From contig JAQFVV010001001.1 of NCBI GenBank assembly GCA_028023455.1, positions 1 to 64,000 on the forward strand: a stretch of 64,000 nt of DNA. The letters run 5' to 3'. This DNA is from Epiperipatus broadwayi. Lineage: Eukaryota; Onychophora; Udeonychophora; Euonychophora; Peripatidae. Of this stretch, positions 23,570 through 34,560 are shown piece by piece (position 1 is the stretch's first letter; every line of letters starts with the position of its first letter). The notes below the pieces were generated by a model, which saw nothing but the letters and a program-made list of their open reading frames with translations, made no database searches and was not told the origin of the DNA. Both the position numbers and the translations under genes were made by a program.

Positions 23570-24082
23570 GGAAAGTATGAACTTTTGTCATTATAGACAG
23601 TTTCAATATATCTTCTATTAAGCAAAATAAGTTAAACTTAACTTTAAAGGAACTTACCTAACTTAAAAAAAAATTTTACATTAATTTTATGTATAAATTA
23701 GCTAGGTTAATAATCATTTCCATTTTTCTTTCTTTAATAATTTCATATTAATTAAATTATTTGAATGTATTTAAATTTAAATTGGATGTGGACAGCTATA
23801 TAGATTCATTAAGTTTGTTAGTTTAAGGGAGGGTTAATCTTGGGTTAGTTGTTTCACAGTTAAATTGGGTTAATGGATTGCATATATTGGTGAAATTAGT
23901 AAATGTAGTATGAAGATCTGCTATGTGCAGGATCACCTTCATGCCACACTTGGGAAAAGTAATCCCATTCTTATTGACCATCGGATGCAGACATATTCCC
24001 TGCTTCTTTGATCACCCCTTTAGCCTATGGAATGGGATGGTAAGTCGGCAAAAAGGACTGTAATCCCGTCCTATGGAGTTTT

Positions 24083-24373
24083 CTATTTATTTATTTCATT
24101 GTTCTTCTCTCCAGACAGATGTAACATTCCGGTACTGGATGAGAGATAATTTTTTTCTATATAACCATTCTGTTCAGATGTGTATCCCTGACAGTATGGT
24201 ACTGTGCTGTCAAATGCATGCTGCATTGAATACTTTGATATATCAGATAGATTGGCGTTAGTGAACTTTTGGCCTAGAGTTAAATATGGGTTAAAAAATA
24301 TTTTCTTTTTCGAATGAATCTGTGTAGCACATCTATACTCAACATTATAAAACAAACTCTTATTAAAATCCAT
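24083..24373 (-). pseudogene. Copia-type integrase fragment (copy B)
   Basis: The 96-aa minus-strand frame includes VPYCQGYTSEQNGYIEKNY and then STGMLHLSG, matching the catalytic-core end of Copia integrases (PYTPEQNG...ER...ARxMLHxSG). It is immediately upstream, on the same strand, of the RNase H fragment at 23282-23569, with about 0.5 kb between instead of the roughly 2 kb an intact RT would need. The piece is therefore part of an internally deleted Ty1/Copia element. Confidence 0.55.
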
Positions 24374-24704
24374 CTGTGCAAGATTCTAAAATTTAAATTT
24401 TAAATATAAAAATAATAATAAATTTAGGATCATCTTTATTTCTCAATTTTTAATTATTTATATATGCATCAATAAATCTTTTTGTGTGTGTGTTATTTCT
24501 GGCAGTAGCTTATTTTTTTATTTTTTTAATCTTATATATTATCTCTGCTGCTCTTTGAGATAGTGCATTTCAGTCATATTTATTTAAATTCTGGATCTTA
24601 CTGTATGTATCTGCCTACTATATAAATTTCCAGGTTCGAATGGCCTGATGGTGACCTTGTATGGCAGATACGGTAAGATTCCACCTTTTCCCCAACTGTT
24701 ATAA

Positions 24705-24800
24705 TATATATTTTAATAATTCAGTAACTCTTTTGATTATATTGTAATTCTTATCAACTGTCAAGTAATATTTAAGTTTAATATAATATGATTTTTCATG
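24705..24800 (+). repeat. Flank repeat X, copy 2
   Basis: Direct repeat of 20325-20412 (CAGTAACTCTTTTGATTATA, then TTATCAACTGTCAAGTAATA). It also forms an inverted pair with 25437-25482 (TTACTTTACAGTTGATAAGA) around the PLE-B fragment. Confidence 0.7.
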
Positions 24801-24899
24801 AGCAGTGTATGTCAGTATTTACTGCTTGTCTATGTATTATATTATCTTTAATTTATTTATCAATATTGTTTTTTTAATTTTTCTCTTTTTATAATTTCT

Positions 24900-25436
24900 T
24901 TTAAGAAAAATAATCATAATACAAATTAGATAATAAAAAATGGATATCTATGCCACTTGTAAATAATGTTCAATCTAAATTAATTAAAAATACATTTAAA
25001 GATAAATACAATGTTTCATTTTATGTTCCTCCAAATGTAAATAGACTAATTAATAATTCTAAGAGTGATTATATCTAAAATGCAAAGAAGCAATATAATT
25101 TATTAAATTATATGTGATTGTAAAAAATCATATGAGGGCATCAAGATGTACTCTGGAAAAAAGGATAAAAGAATATCAATTATTATATAATGAGATAAAT
25201 AATCTGTAAACAGTCAATTAAATATGGTCATAGTATTCTTCAACCATGAAAAATTTTGTAATTAAAAATTTACTTTAATTTAAATGATACAAAAATATTA
25301 ATGGAAGAAAGAAATCACAAAAAGTAGAAAATTAAGGAAGCAATATTGATAAAATAAATTTAAAGATAATATAATAAATAGACAAGCAGCAAATACTAAG
25401 ATACAGAGTTCATGGTAAATTATGTAATATCAAACT
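24900..25436 (+). pseudogene. PLE family B 3' fragment (endonuclease remnant)
   Basis: The plus strand at 25138-25210 reads ASRCTLEKRIKEYQLLYNE, which matches PRCSIEKRLKEHELLYK of the PLE-B copy at 42.85 kb. It continues with a decayed NHEK-C-KF block and a KEITKSRKLRKQY-like block that match NHENTCKYEFKF and the KIKE segment. The part before it (24955-25075) matches the RT-EN linker of PLE-B. The YIGE motif itself is lost (a stop and deletion near 25125). This is a 5'-truncated, very old insertion. Confidence 0.65.
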
Positions 25437-25490
25437 TTTGTATTACTTTACAGTTGATAAGAATTACAACAAAAGTGCTACTGATTAATT
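25437..25490 (-). repeat. Flank repeat X, inverted partial copy
   Basis: The reverse complement reads TTGTAATTCTTATCAACTGT then AAAGTAATA, the centre of repeat X. Together with the copy at 24705-24800 it brackets the PLE-B fragment as an inverted pair. Confidence 0.6.
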
Positions 25491-25879
25491 AAAATATATA
25501 TTTTATTATTTTTACCGTTAAAATTATTTGGAACTTACATATAGTATATTTATAATGGGTATTTATAGTATATATATATATATACACACACACGTAAATA
25601 TTCAGCAGAATATTGAGTAACTAGTATAGTTTTTCAAATTGGAACTTTGGCAAATTTTAAGTGATAAAAAATGGCATTTTCTTTCTTTCCAGTCATAGCA
25701 ATTAGCCAATCTAAGATCAGCCCTAATCAATCTCGGCCTAAGGGTGGCCTTTGAGTGTTCCATCATCAGATTTTCAATTGGATGGACAGTTGAAGAGTTG
25801 GAGTGTGGAGTACATTGAAGCCTGTCCATTAAAGTAGGAGGATTTGCTATCTTAATATATATCTGAGCACTTGTAGCAT

Positions 25880-26745
25880 ATATGTGTGGAGATGGTAATC
25901 TGGACCAACTGATGATTGCTGGTTTAGCATGAAATACGTATATTGGTGATTATTTATCTTTTCGACATATGTGTGTTCAGGTGTATCAGTGTTATGAGAT
26001 AGTGTGGAGAGTGGTGGGTCATGTGAAAGTCTGTGCTCATACCCTGTCTATAAATGTATCTTAATAAATTGCAAGCCAACATCAAAATTTTTAATAATCT
26101 TATAAACTTATAAAAACAAAAATATAACTCTTGTTTGCATTTTTATGTAGATAAAAAAAAAAAATACAAGCTTGCTACAGTCTCACATAGGAAACATTCT
26201 CACATTTTCTATTTCCAACATCTTCAGGTGATCAACCAGTAATGTCTGAAACTTCTAATATATTTTAAAGCTAGATCTTCATATTCCAAATATATAATCA
26301 ATTTATTGCATTAATAGTGAATCCATTGCTATTATAATCAAATACAATCACTTTTTTTCTAAGTACATCATTTTAACAATAATTTTTTGGACATATTTAA
26401 TGTATTATCATTAATCATGGTTCTCTATTGCCTCCTAAAACACTAATATTCTGAATTTATACATTGTACAGGCTTAAACCTGCATTTATATATGTAATAT
26501 TTGCAGGATTCGAACTCAGACCCACTACTCTCAGTGTCATCTCATATTGCTGACCCATCTGATCACACACATGTTGAAAAGATAAATTTATCACGAATAT
26601 ACGTATTTCATGCTAAACCAGCAATCGTCAGTTGGTCTAGATTTATCTTTTCAACATGTGTGTGATTAGATGGATCAGCAATATGAGATGACACTGAGAG
26701 TAGTGGGTCGTGTGAAAGTCTGAGTTCGAATCCCGCAAATTTTCT
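25880..26745. repeat. tRNA-like SINE units including an inverted pair
   Basis: At 26497-26610 (minus) and 26640-26740 (plus) the same sequence occurs in opposite orientations around GTATTTCATGCTAAACCAGC. The plus copy ends with GATGGATCAGCAATATGAGA, GGGTCGTGTGAAAGTCTGAG and the B-box-like GAGTTCGAATCCC. A third partial copy lies at 25915-26045 (GGGTCATGTGAAAGTCTGTG). The B box and CGAATCCCGCA end point to a tRNA-derived SINE. The A-box is weak. Confidence 0.6.
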
Positions 26746-28864
26746 GAAGTAAAACTTTAAAGACACCCTACTTTCTGCCAAAAAATGTATATACTTTTCA
26801 CGGTACTTTACATTTTGTACTTTATAACGACTTTCGCAACCGAATCGCTTGACATAAGTATAAACCCTGCTTGTTAACTATATATTAATAAAAAATGTTT
26901 ATAATTATTAGTTTATATATATATATTACATTAAAGATGATATACTTCTAGTCACTTATTAATTAAGCCAAAAACTACGTAATTATAATTGCACAAAAAA
27001 CAAGCCATGCAAATCTATTAAGACCTTTCATATTTGATTTCAAATATTATAGTATTTTTATAAATAATGAAATGAAATGATACAAACTATTTACCAATAA
27101 TATAAATATAACCATTAATAAATTCTAAAAGTAAGGCAATCTGGTATGGACGCTTTCAAGGACTCAACATGGCTTTAAAATTACTTTTTAGCATTATCAT
27201 TTTATAATTCTCACATGTCTCCAATATTTATTGTTAGTTGTTTATCAGATAGATTTGGATAAAATAATTTTCATAATATTGAAATTTATATTTATTAAGG
27301 TTCCTTTTTTTTTTTTTTTTTTAAGGTTTTAACAGTTATTATGAGTACACTTGTAACAAGATGATGAAATTATTTTTTATAACTGTAGATTTAATAACGG
27401 TTAGAGAAGAAAGTATTTAAAATATAGATATATAAACTTTATAATTATCTCTAACGATAAATGATTTATTACCTATTTGCAAAAATTATAGAAAGTTTTA
27501 CTTAAAATAGAGTTTTAGTATTATCATATATATTCTTGGGCTTTAAATTTTACGAAGTTCTTCAATTGTCTGTTTAAGAGTATAAATTACCAATATACTA
27601 CACCAAGAATTGTGAATTTCAATTAATGATTTGCAAATTAAATATCGTTAATTACAAAATAGACATGTAAATTAATCTTGTTGACGATTAATAGATATAT
27701 ATTACCTTAGGGCACTATAATGAATATATAATAATCAAAAAGATTAATAAATATATTTATTAAGGTCACTTGAGAGATTAATAAAACATACGGAATCCGG
27801 AAATAAAAGAAATAAATAATGTAAAAATAGCTCAGAGGCTATTGTGTGTCAAATAAATATAATAATTATTTTATGTTTGGGTCTTTAAAGTAAAACTTTA
27901 TAGATACATATTGTAACGGCCGAAGTGGACTGTTAAATTCTGGAGAGGAAATGCTATAAGAATAATTTACTTACTGCTTTGAGTAATTCTTGATAACTCA
28001 GTTGGATATCATCAGGTTCTGATAGATGATTTGAATTGGGTTTAAACTTCAACCTTCTTGAATGATGCCAGGAATGATATTGTAGACAATATGTCTTTTT
28101 TCATCCTTAATAAAAGAATAATTAAATGATTTTCTTTAAAGATTTTTGTTTTTCACATTTTCTCCATTTCAGTCTGCAAACATCACACAACACAAATATT
28201 TTCATAATAGATCAAAAAATCATGATTCTCTTTGATCTATGTTTTGAATGAAACACTGATAAGGAAAATAAATATGATATATTAATTAAACAACTATTAT
28301 AATAAATTTATTTTATGCAAAACTACTTCCAATATCCCCATTAGTTAATGATTTAAAACCTTCTACTTCAATTCAATATGACAACTACATTTACTTTTCA
28401 TAGGAATTATTTTTCTTCTATCAGGTCCACAGTGATATTAACCATTTATAATTGGATCTTTTAAATGAGCTTAACTTTTATTTCTATATTCTTCAAATCA
28501 CCTTTTTCTTTAATTAAATTGGCTTTCTGGTTTAATTATCCAATACTCCTTATATTGTTAATTCTAATGTGACTCTACTGAATGTGACAAACACATTACG
28601 CATACTATTTTAATTTTAACTTATGTGGGTCTACATCCATGATTTTGAAATGTACTGATTTGAAAATAATTTTATTCCAGATGCTTTACACATTGTCCCA
28701 TTATTAATATAGTTTCTTAATAATAGCTTTAAAGTTTTTTAACCAACTTAGATCATTATTTTAAAGTATTGATTACATTGCATAACACAATCAAAAAATA
28801 TAAGAGGTGAAATGCCTTAATAATAGAATCAAACAATAACTAACATTCATCAAACACACTCATA

Positions 28865-28867
<3 letters not shown>
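26746..28867. other. Gene-free AT-rich stretch
   Basis: No gene is seen. TGTAACGGCCGAAGTGGACT at 27912 resembles the TGTAACGG start of the block at 62353 and of many Gypsy LTRs, but no matching second end was found. Confidence 0.45.

Positions 28868-28925
<58 letters not shown>
28868..28925. repeat. (TA)n microsatellite
   Basis: About 29 uninterrupted TA units. Confidence 0.96.
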
Positions 28926-28928
<3 letters not shown>

Positions 28929-28929
28929 C

Positions 28930-29203
28930 CTTAGGAAACAATGCAAGAAGACATCTAACACATATCATAACAAGCTCAAAAAACTTAAAGAAAGAGACAA
29001 TCTTCTTGCACCACCAAACATTTTTGCCACCATTTGGTCTCTCTTTAAAACAAGAGCAGCATTATAAAAAATACACAAAACATAACCTCAGAAAAAATGG
29101 AAAGCCAGAATGGACCTACAATAAGAACTGGAATATTAAAACTATAACAAGTATTAAAGACTCTAATGGTAAAGAAAAAAAGGGTTTTAATTTGTGTATT
29201 TAA
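28930..29203 (+). other. Weakly coding-looking stretch of unknown origin
   Basis: Two frames here are richer in charged residues and poorer in A/T-driven codons than their surroundings (for example KLKERDNLLAPPN, then NGKPEWTYNKNW in the 65-aa frame at 29006-29203). No family is recognised. It may be a fragment of a retroelement leader or a captured transcript, or chance. Confidence 0.2.
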
Positions 29204-31324
29204 TAATGAATCCTAGTATATTATGTTTGTACTTAAACAATTCAAAACAAAACAACACTCTCCATATAGTAGTGCCACTATGAGATAGTGATCATGTGAT
29301 ATATTATGTTTGGTATAAAGTGCAACCTGATATGATGCAACCAATTTTTGCCTAATAAAGTTTGCTTTGAAACCTAATAATTATAAATAATAATAAAATA
29401 ATTAATTACTCAGAAAGTTATATGATGTTTGGAGCATTGAAAATGAGGGTTGAACTTTGGTCCAAAAATCTTGATATCATTACCACTGAGTTCGACCTCT
29501 CAAAGCACTAACAATCAAGACATTTACTTTTAAATAAAAATTTTAATAACCAGAAACAAAGGCATATATACTAAATTACATAAGTTTATCTAATAACTCG
29601 AGTGCATTCTTAAGATAACTAGAGACTTGTATATGTGCAGGTATTTTATATGATTATGAATTTTTGAATCTTAATTGGCGACAAAACATCCAAAGAAAAA
29701 AAAATTGGTATTTAAAATAAACGCACTACAAAAAGTTATTGAGATATGTCTGAATGGAAAAAAATTTCACTGAAAAATTTATAAAGGGAAATTTACAATC
29801 AATGCTCAAAAGTTACACCCCCAATTTTCAGATATGCACAACACTCAAATGAAAGAAAAAAGTGATGTGTAGCTAATTTTTATACTCTCAGAAATTTTTT
29901 TAAAAGTTAGATAATAATTTTTTAGAGATTCATTAAAGTTTAATTTTAAGAAAAAACATTATACAACAATTGTGGAAAGGTCCTTGATAAAAAAAATAAT
30001 GGTGTAAAGCTCATGATTTCTGATGATATTGAAGAATGCTGCATTAATGCCTATATCTTGAGCTATATTATAATCAATATATATATACAAATTATTTTTG
30101 ATTATATATATATTAAAAATATGTTATAATTATTTTATAATCTGACATTGTTTCTACATTTATTTCACAATAGAAAATGTTAAAATTAACATTAAAAAAA
30201 AGTTTTTTTTAATATACTAAAAATGAAAAAATAGTAAAAATGGTATTCAACTTTTAAAAAATTTAAAGTCGGTTCAAAATTTGTTGCTGCAGTTTTTGGG
30301 TCATCGTAATGTATAGCGTTAGTAAAAAAAATTTAATGTTTTTTTAGATCAAATATATAATGATAAATTTAGAAATGCAGTTTGAAATTATTATAATATT
30401 GTTATGCCTAATTCCGCCAATATGTTTCGGATAATATTTTTTTCCCAAATATAAAGTTATGCAAAACATTAGCGTTTGACTACATATATATCTTTAGAAA
30501 AGAATCACCAATAATAAATTTTTAAATACATTTTGAAATGATTATAAAATTGTTGGGTTAATGTCAACAATATGTTTAGAATGTTAATTTTTTTCCGACT
30601 GGTAAACATATATTTAGATAGCAAAAAACAATACTATAAAAAAAAAAAACATTAGCATTTGAATGTAGAATATGTATGTATCTGTTTATATAAAAGATTT
30701 AATAACTAATTATTATTTTACTATAATGCTATTCAAAGTGTATTTTTATAATTTAAAGAAGCCAAGATGTCATTATAAACTTCAGAAATTTAAGAATGTG
30801 AATTATAAATATTGAAAGAAAATACACTTCTTAAAAAAAAAAAATGTTGGAGTGTAAATAGACTTTTAAAAAGTTATATATTATATTATATTTTCTTCAA
30901 AAGACCATTTTATATAACTAGTTAATGGAATACTGTATGGTTTATTTTATAATATTAAAGTATAAAACTAGTCTGGAAGTGTAATACTAAATTATATCCA
31001 CTAGTAAATAGTATTTATTGCTTAGTCACAGCATTCAGTTTTTTAGTTACTAAAATGTGTCTCTTTACACAAAACAACATTGGAATTAATAAATTGCCAT
31101 GTTAAAATAAAATATGTATGTCCTGCTATAAAAGATACAGTAAAATTTTAATCCATTATTTTTCATGGGACCAATTAGATATAAAAAATATAAGTATTAT
31201 GAATTTATAAAAATTTATAAAGAATAATAATTTAAATATTATGTACTCAAATACATGTAAAGTACAATTTATATTGTATACTTCAAAATGTTATACATCT
31301 ATTTGCAAAATGTGTATATTGACA
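29204..31324. other. Gene-free AT-rich stretch
   Basis: No gene, tRNA-like box or clear repeat is recognised. Confidence 0.45.
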
Positions 31325-31903
31325 TGTAGGCATCAAACAAATGAGAATTTTAGAGATATTGCATGAGTTTAAAATATTAGTTTAATTTCCAGCAAATTTC
31401 AATTACATACATAACTGTTACATAGTCTCGGTAAAGCACTCCTTTAAAGTTGGGTATCATAGGTCTGCCTGTTAGGGCCACTGTAGTCTCTAATTTTTTA
31501 CTACCCTGATTTTTTCTCTATATCGCACTTATATACCTGACTTCTGGGGTTTAAACAAAACATCTCTAATTCCATAAATACCTCTCTTTATATGGTCTAC
31601 TAACTGAGCCCTTCATTAGTCCCTATGGGTTTTGATTCATTCCCAATTTCGCCTTATAAGGTGAGGCATTTTGGTGGTAAATTTTACTTAGACTTCACAC
31701 CATATATGGTTATTTTCTACATGACATCGTTACATTAGATCTATAATTATTTAGATAATTCCAATATTATTTAGTTATACACTTCTAATATTCTAAATAT
31801 TATTTAGTCATACAATTCTATACTTATTTATGAATTTCCCTAATTTTACAATATTATTTAAATAATAAATTTCAAACAATCCTAAACCAATTTGTCTATG
31901 ACA
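31325..31903 (-). repeat. 3' LTR of the Gypsy element
   Basis: Runs on the minus strand from TGTCATAGAC, next to the polypurine tract, to GATGCCTACA. It is nearly identical to the 5' LTR. Confidence 0.88.
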
Positions 31904-31930
31904 CTACACTCCTCCTCCCACTCCAGTAGT
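31904..31930 (-). other. Polypurine tract at the 3' LTR
   Basis: The minus strand reads GGAGTGGGAGGAGGAGTGTAG, ending directly at the TGTCA start of the 3' LTR. Polypurine tracts prime second-strand synthesis and always abut the 3' LTR, which confirms element orientation and LTR edges. Confidence 0.75.
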
Positions 31931-32060
31931 ATTGGTTATTTCACAAAGTCTCTTAGGTATATGGGTGGTTTTCTATTTCATCTTGAGTGGTGATACCCTT
32001 GCTCTTCTCTTGACTGCGCCTCTTCACTTAAATTTTCTATTTATCCCTGTTCTTCACTCA

Positions 32061-32504
32061 TCACTGTCTCTCTAGTTTCAGGTATATTATCTGCTTCTTT
32101 AATTTCTGCTTGGATTTCCGGGTTAACAACTTGGATCTCACTGATCTCCAGTTTAGTCTTTTTTGATTTGTTCTCATTGTTTTGGTTAGGGTATCTTCTT
32201 CCCAGCTCAGACCACTCCGGTGGTGAATGTGGTTAAAATGTCTTTTGTATATCATCTCATCTTCCATTTGCACTGTCACAATATTCTTTGAAGTTATGCT
32301 GACTACTTAGCCCTTTATCCAGATTTTCCACACACAATTTCTAATCCACACTTTCTCACCAATGATGAATTTCTCATGCTCAGTCCATAATCTTATAGCT
32401 TCTTCTCTTTGTTTTTTTTTCAATTTGTTTTTGTTGAAGTTACTTTTGATGCCTTCATCAAGCTGCTTTATGTAATTCTCTTTCATGTTGTCACTGCTGC
32501 TCAT
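32061..32504 (-). pseudogene. Gypsy integrase C-terminal remnant
   Basis: The 65-aa frame at 32307-32504 has KKQREEAIRLWTEHEKFIIG and EKVWIRN, matching the Gypsy integrase tail (GDxVWVRN). The 72-aa frame at 32061-32279 continues with EDEMIYKRHFNHIHHRSG, the RRHxDHIRxR motif that ends many metazoan Gypsy polyproteins. A stop and frameshift separate them. It directly follows the truncated RT, so about 2.5 kb of pol is missing. Confidence 0.75.
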
Positions 32505-32550
32505 GAATTCTTTCTTCCTTCATTTTATCAAGAGTTAGCAAATTCTTTTT

Positions 32551-33223
32551 TTAAAGTTTGCTTGTCAGATTTTTAGATTTGGAAGCATTTTCACTTCTGT
32601 CACTCTTAACTTTCACAATTGTTTTTCCTTTGTTTTTATCCAAATTCTGCAAACTCACATTATTTGCTTCAGATGCTTCATCCACTTTGCTTTGTTGTGC
32701 ATATGGTACTTTCCAGCTTTTGCATATTACAGGAATTGAGTAATCCTTTAACTCTAGTTGCACTGGTGTTGTTTGTATTTGACTCAACCTTGTGCTAAAT
32801 AGACATGGAAATTTATTTCATATTTCTTTTCTGATATAAATTTTTTTTATTACCTTGATTGTGATTCCCAGTGGTCAGAAACAGTTCCAATTGATTAGTG
32901 GGTTTATTCAGTTAGGCACTATAATTAATGTTAGCACTCTGCTGTTCGTGTTCAATTTTACTTTAACCATAACTCTTCTGACAATCTCAACTGTGTTTTC
33001 ATTTATGTCTCTAGTGCAAACTTCGATCCTCTCAATTTTTTTTAGAAAATGTGATTTCTTTAGTAATGTTCTTCCAATGTCTTAAAGACATAAGAGAGAC
33101 TTCTGAGTCACTATCTATTTCCATTTTGAATTGTTTTCTTTCTATGTGTAATGTTTGCTTAATTTTGGCCTTTACACTTTCATATCATACATTTCTGGAA
33201 ATTGCTTTCTTAAACTTAATTGG
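32551..33223 (-). pseudogene. Gypsy protease and start of reverse transcriptase
   Basis: On the minus strand, FKMEIDSDSEVSLM (about 33100-33135) is the aspartic protease active site, with DSD in place of the usual DSG or DTG. Further on, VLTLIIVPN and a WNCFxPLG remnant fit the protease end. The 78-aa frame at 32551-32787 includes QLELKDYSIPVICKSWKVPY, the linker into the RT fingers where Gypsy elements read KARPVPxA. The RT itself ends here by deletion. Stops occur between the pieces. Confidence 0.75.
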
Positions 33224-33853
33224 TCACTTTAGGTGTCCTGGTTTTTTGCAGTGGTAACATATGCAATTGCACCTATAATTTTTCTGGCTCCTGCCTTTCC
33301 CTTCTTGTTCAACTATGCTCTGGATCGACTGATACTCTATATGCTGTGATGTGTTATTCATATATTCCTTAGCTTGGTAAATTACTAATTTCTTATACAT
33401 TATGGTCAGGTCCACTAGTAAATGTCTACAGAATTTTGTTTTGTATAATCCTAGTAACAATTGTTCATGGAGTGCTTCTTCTAAGAACTGGCCATAGGCA
33501 CAATTTTTTGATAACTCACATAGAGCCATATCATATTTCTTAAAGGTTTTACCTCTTTCCTGTCATTGTAGTCTAAAATGTAATCTTGTAATATGTTTTG
33601 ATGATAGAAGGCTGAACTCTGCAGTTAATTCCCCAACTACCTCATTATATGGTAACATTTCAGGCTCATCAGGCTCACACAAATGATTGGCTATTTCCAA
33701 TACTCTGATTCCTGCAAAATGCAAAAAAGTATCTATTTTTATATGATTTTCTTTTACACCATTTACCAGGAAATGTTTCTCTAATAATTGTACATATAAT
33801 GGCTAGTTGTCCAGATTTTCAACATCGAATTCACAAGGTATGTTGGCAGCCAT
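33224..33853 (-). pseudogene. Gypsy gag with CCHC knuckle
   Basis: The likely start ATG is at 33853 (MAANIPCEFDVENLD). The protein continues IKIDTFLHFAGIRVLEIANH and TFKKYDMALCELSKNCAYG, then LEEALHEQLLLGL, all typical of metazoan Gypsy gag capsid. It ends with the zinc knuckle CYHCKKPGHLK. Two in-frame stops interrupt it (after VENLDN and before QERGKTF), so it is broken. Gag packages the element RNA. It is followed on the same strand by protease. Confidence 0.85.
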
Positions 33854-33960
33854 TTTCAATGCATGAATTTATTTCTGTTTGTGGTTTTTTTTTTTTTTTG
33901 GTTTAATATTGAAGTCTGAAATTTGTTTGCTGTTCCCAAAATCTGTCTAATGGTGATACT

Positions 33961-33974
33961 GTCTGACTGCACCA
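33961..33974 (-). other. Candidate primer-binding site
   Basis: TGGTGCAGTCAGAC lies about 10 nt inside the 5' LTR on the minus strand. It starts with TGG, as expected for pairing with a tRNA 3' CCA end. The tRNA cannot be named from this alone, and the gap to the LTR is slightly long. Confidence 0.4.
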
Positions 33975-33983
33975 GCTTTGATG

Positions 33984-34560
33984 TGTATGCATCAAACAAA
34001 TGAGAAATTTAGACAGATTGCATGAGTTAAAATATTAGTTTAATTTCCAGCAAATTTCAATTACATATATAACTGTTACATACATCAGTAAAGCACTTCT
34101 TTAAAGTTGGGTATCATAGGTGTGTCTGTTAGAGCCACTGTAGTCTCTAATTTTTTACTACCCTGATTCTCTCTCTATATCCCACTTATATACTCGACTT
34201 CTGGAGTTCAAACAAAACATCTCTAATTCCAAAAATACCTCTCTTTATATGGTCTACTAACTGAGCCCTTCACTAGTCCCTATGGGTTTTGATTCAACCC
34301 CAATTTCACCTTATAAGGTGAGGCATTTTGGTGGTAAATTTTACTTAGACTTCATGCCATATATGGTTATTTTCTACATGACATCGTTACATTAGATCTA
34401 TAATTATTTAGATAATTCCAATATTATTTAGTTATACACTTCTAATATTCTAAATATTATTTAGTCATACAATTCTATACTTATTAATGAATCCCCCTAA
34501 TTTTACAATACTATTTACATAATAAATTTCAAACAATCCTAAACCAACTTATCCGTGACA
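33984..34560 (-). repeat. 5' LTR of the Gypsy element
   Basis: Starts TGTCACGGATAAG on the minus strand next to a (TA)n run and ends GATGCATACA. It matches the 3' LTR almost base for base, including CATTTGTTTGATGC and CTTTAAAGTTGGGTATC (plus-strand reading). No target-site duplication can be read because the 5' flank is TA repeat. Confidence 0.88.

Larger units (their letters stand above)
22862..24690. repeat. Duplicated 1.9-kb unit, copy B
   Basis: Same content and order as copy A (20415-22330), in direct orientation. It ends with TTCCAGGTTCGAATGGCCTG and GCAGATACGGTAAGATTC, as copy A does, and is followed after about 20 bp by flank repeat X. Confidence 0.8.
31325..34560 (-). mobile_element. 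Ty3/Gypsy LTR retrotransposon, internally deleted
   Basis: Two direct repeats of about 578 bp (31325-31903 and 33984-34560) bound a 2.08-kb interior. On the minus strand both begin TGTCA and end TACA. Between them lie, in minus order, a primer-binding-site candidate, gag with a CCHC zinc knuckle, protease, the very start of RT, then directly the C-terminus of integrase, and a polypurine tract against the 3' LTR. A full Gypsy interior is about 4-5 kb, so most of RT, RNase H and integrase is missing. The LTRs are highly similar with scattered differences, giving a relatively younger age than the PLEs here. Confidence 0.9.

Noticed and set aside
24073-24261. Plus-strand frames of 62 aa present in both duplicated units (21700-21888 and 24073-24261)
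   Set aside because: Their conservation reflects the duplication; the minus strand carries the Copia integrase reading.
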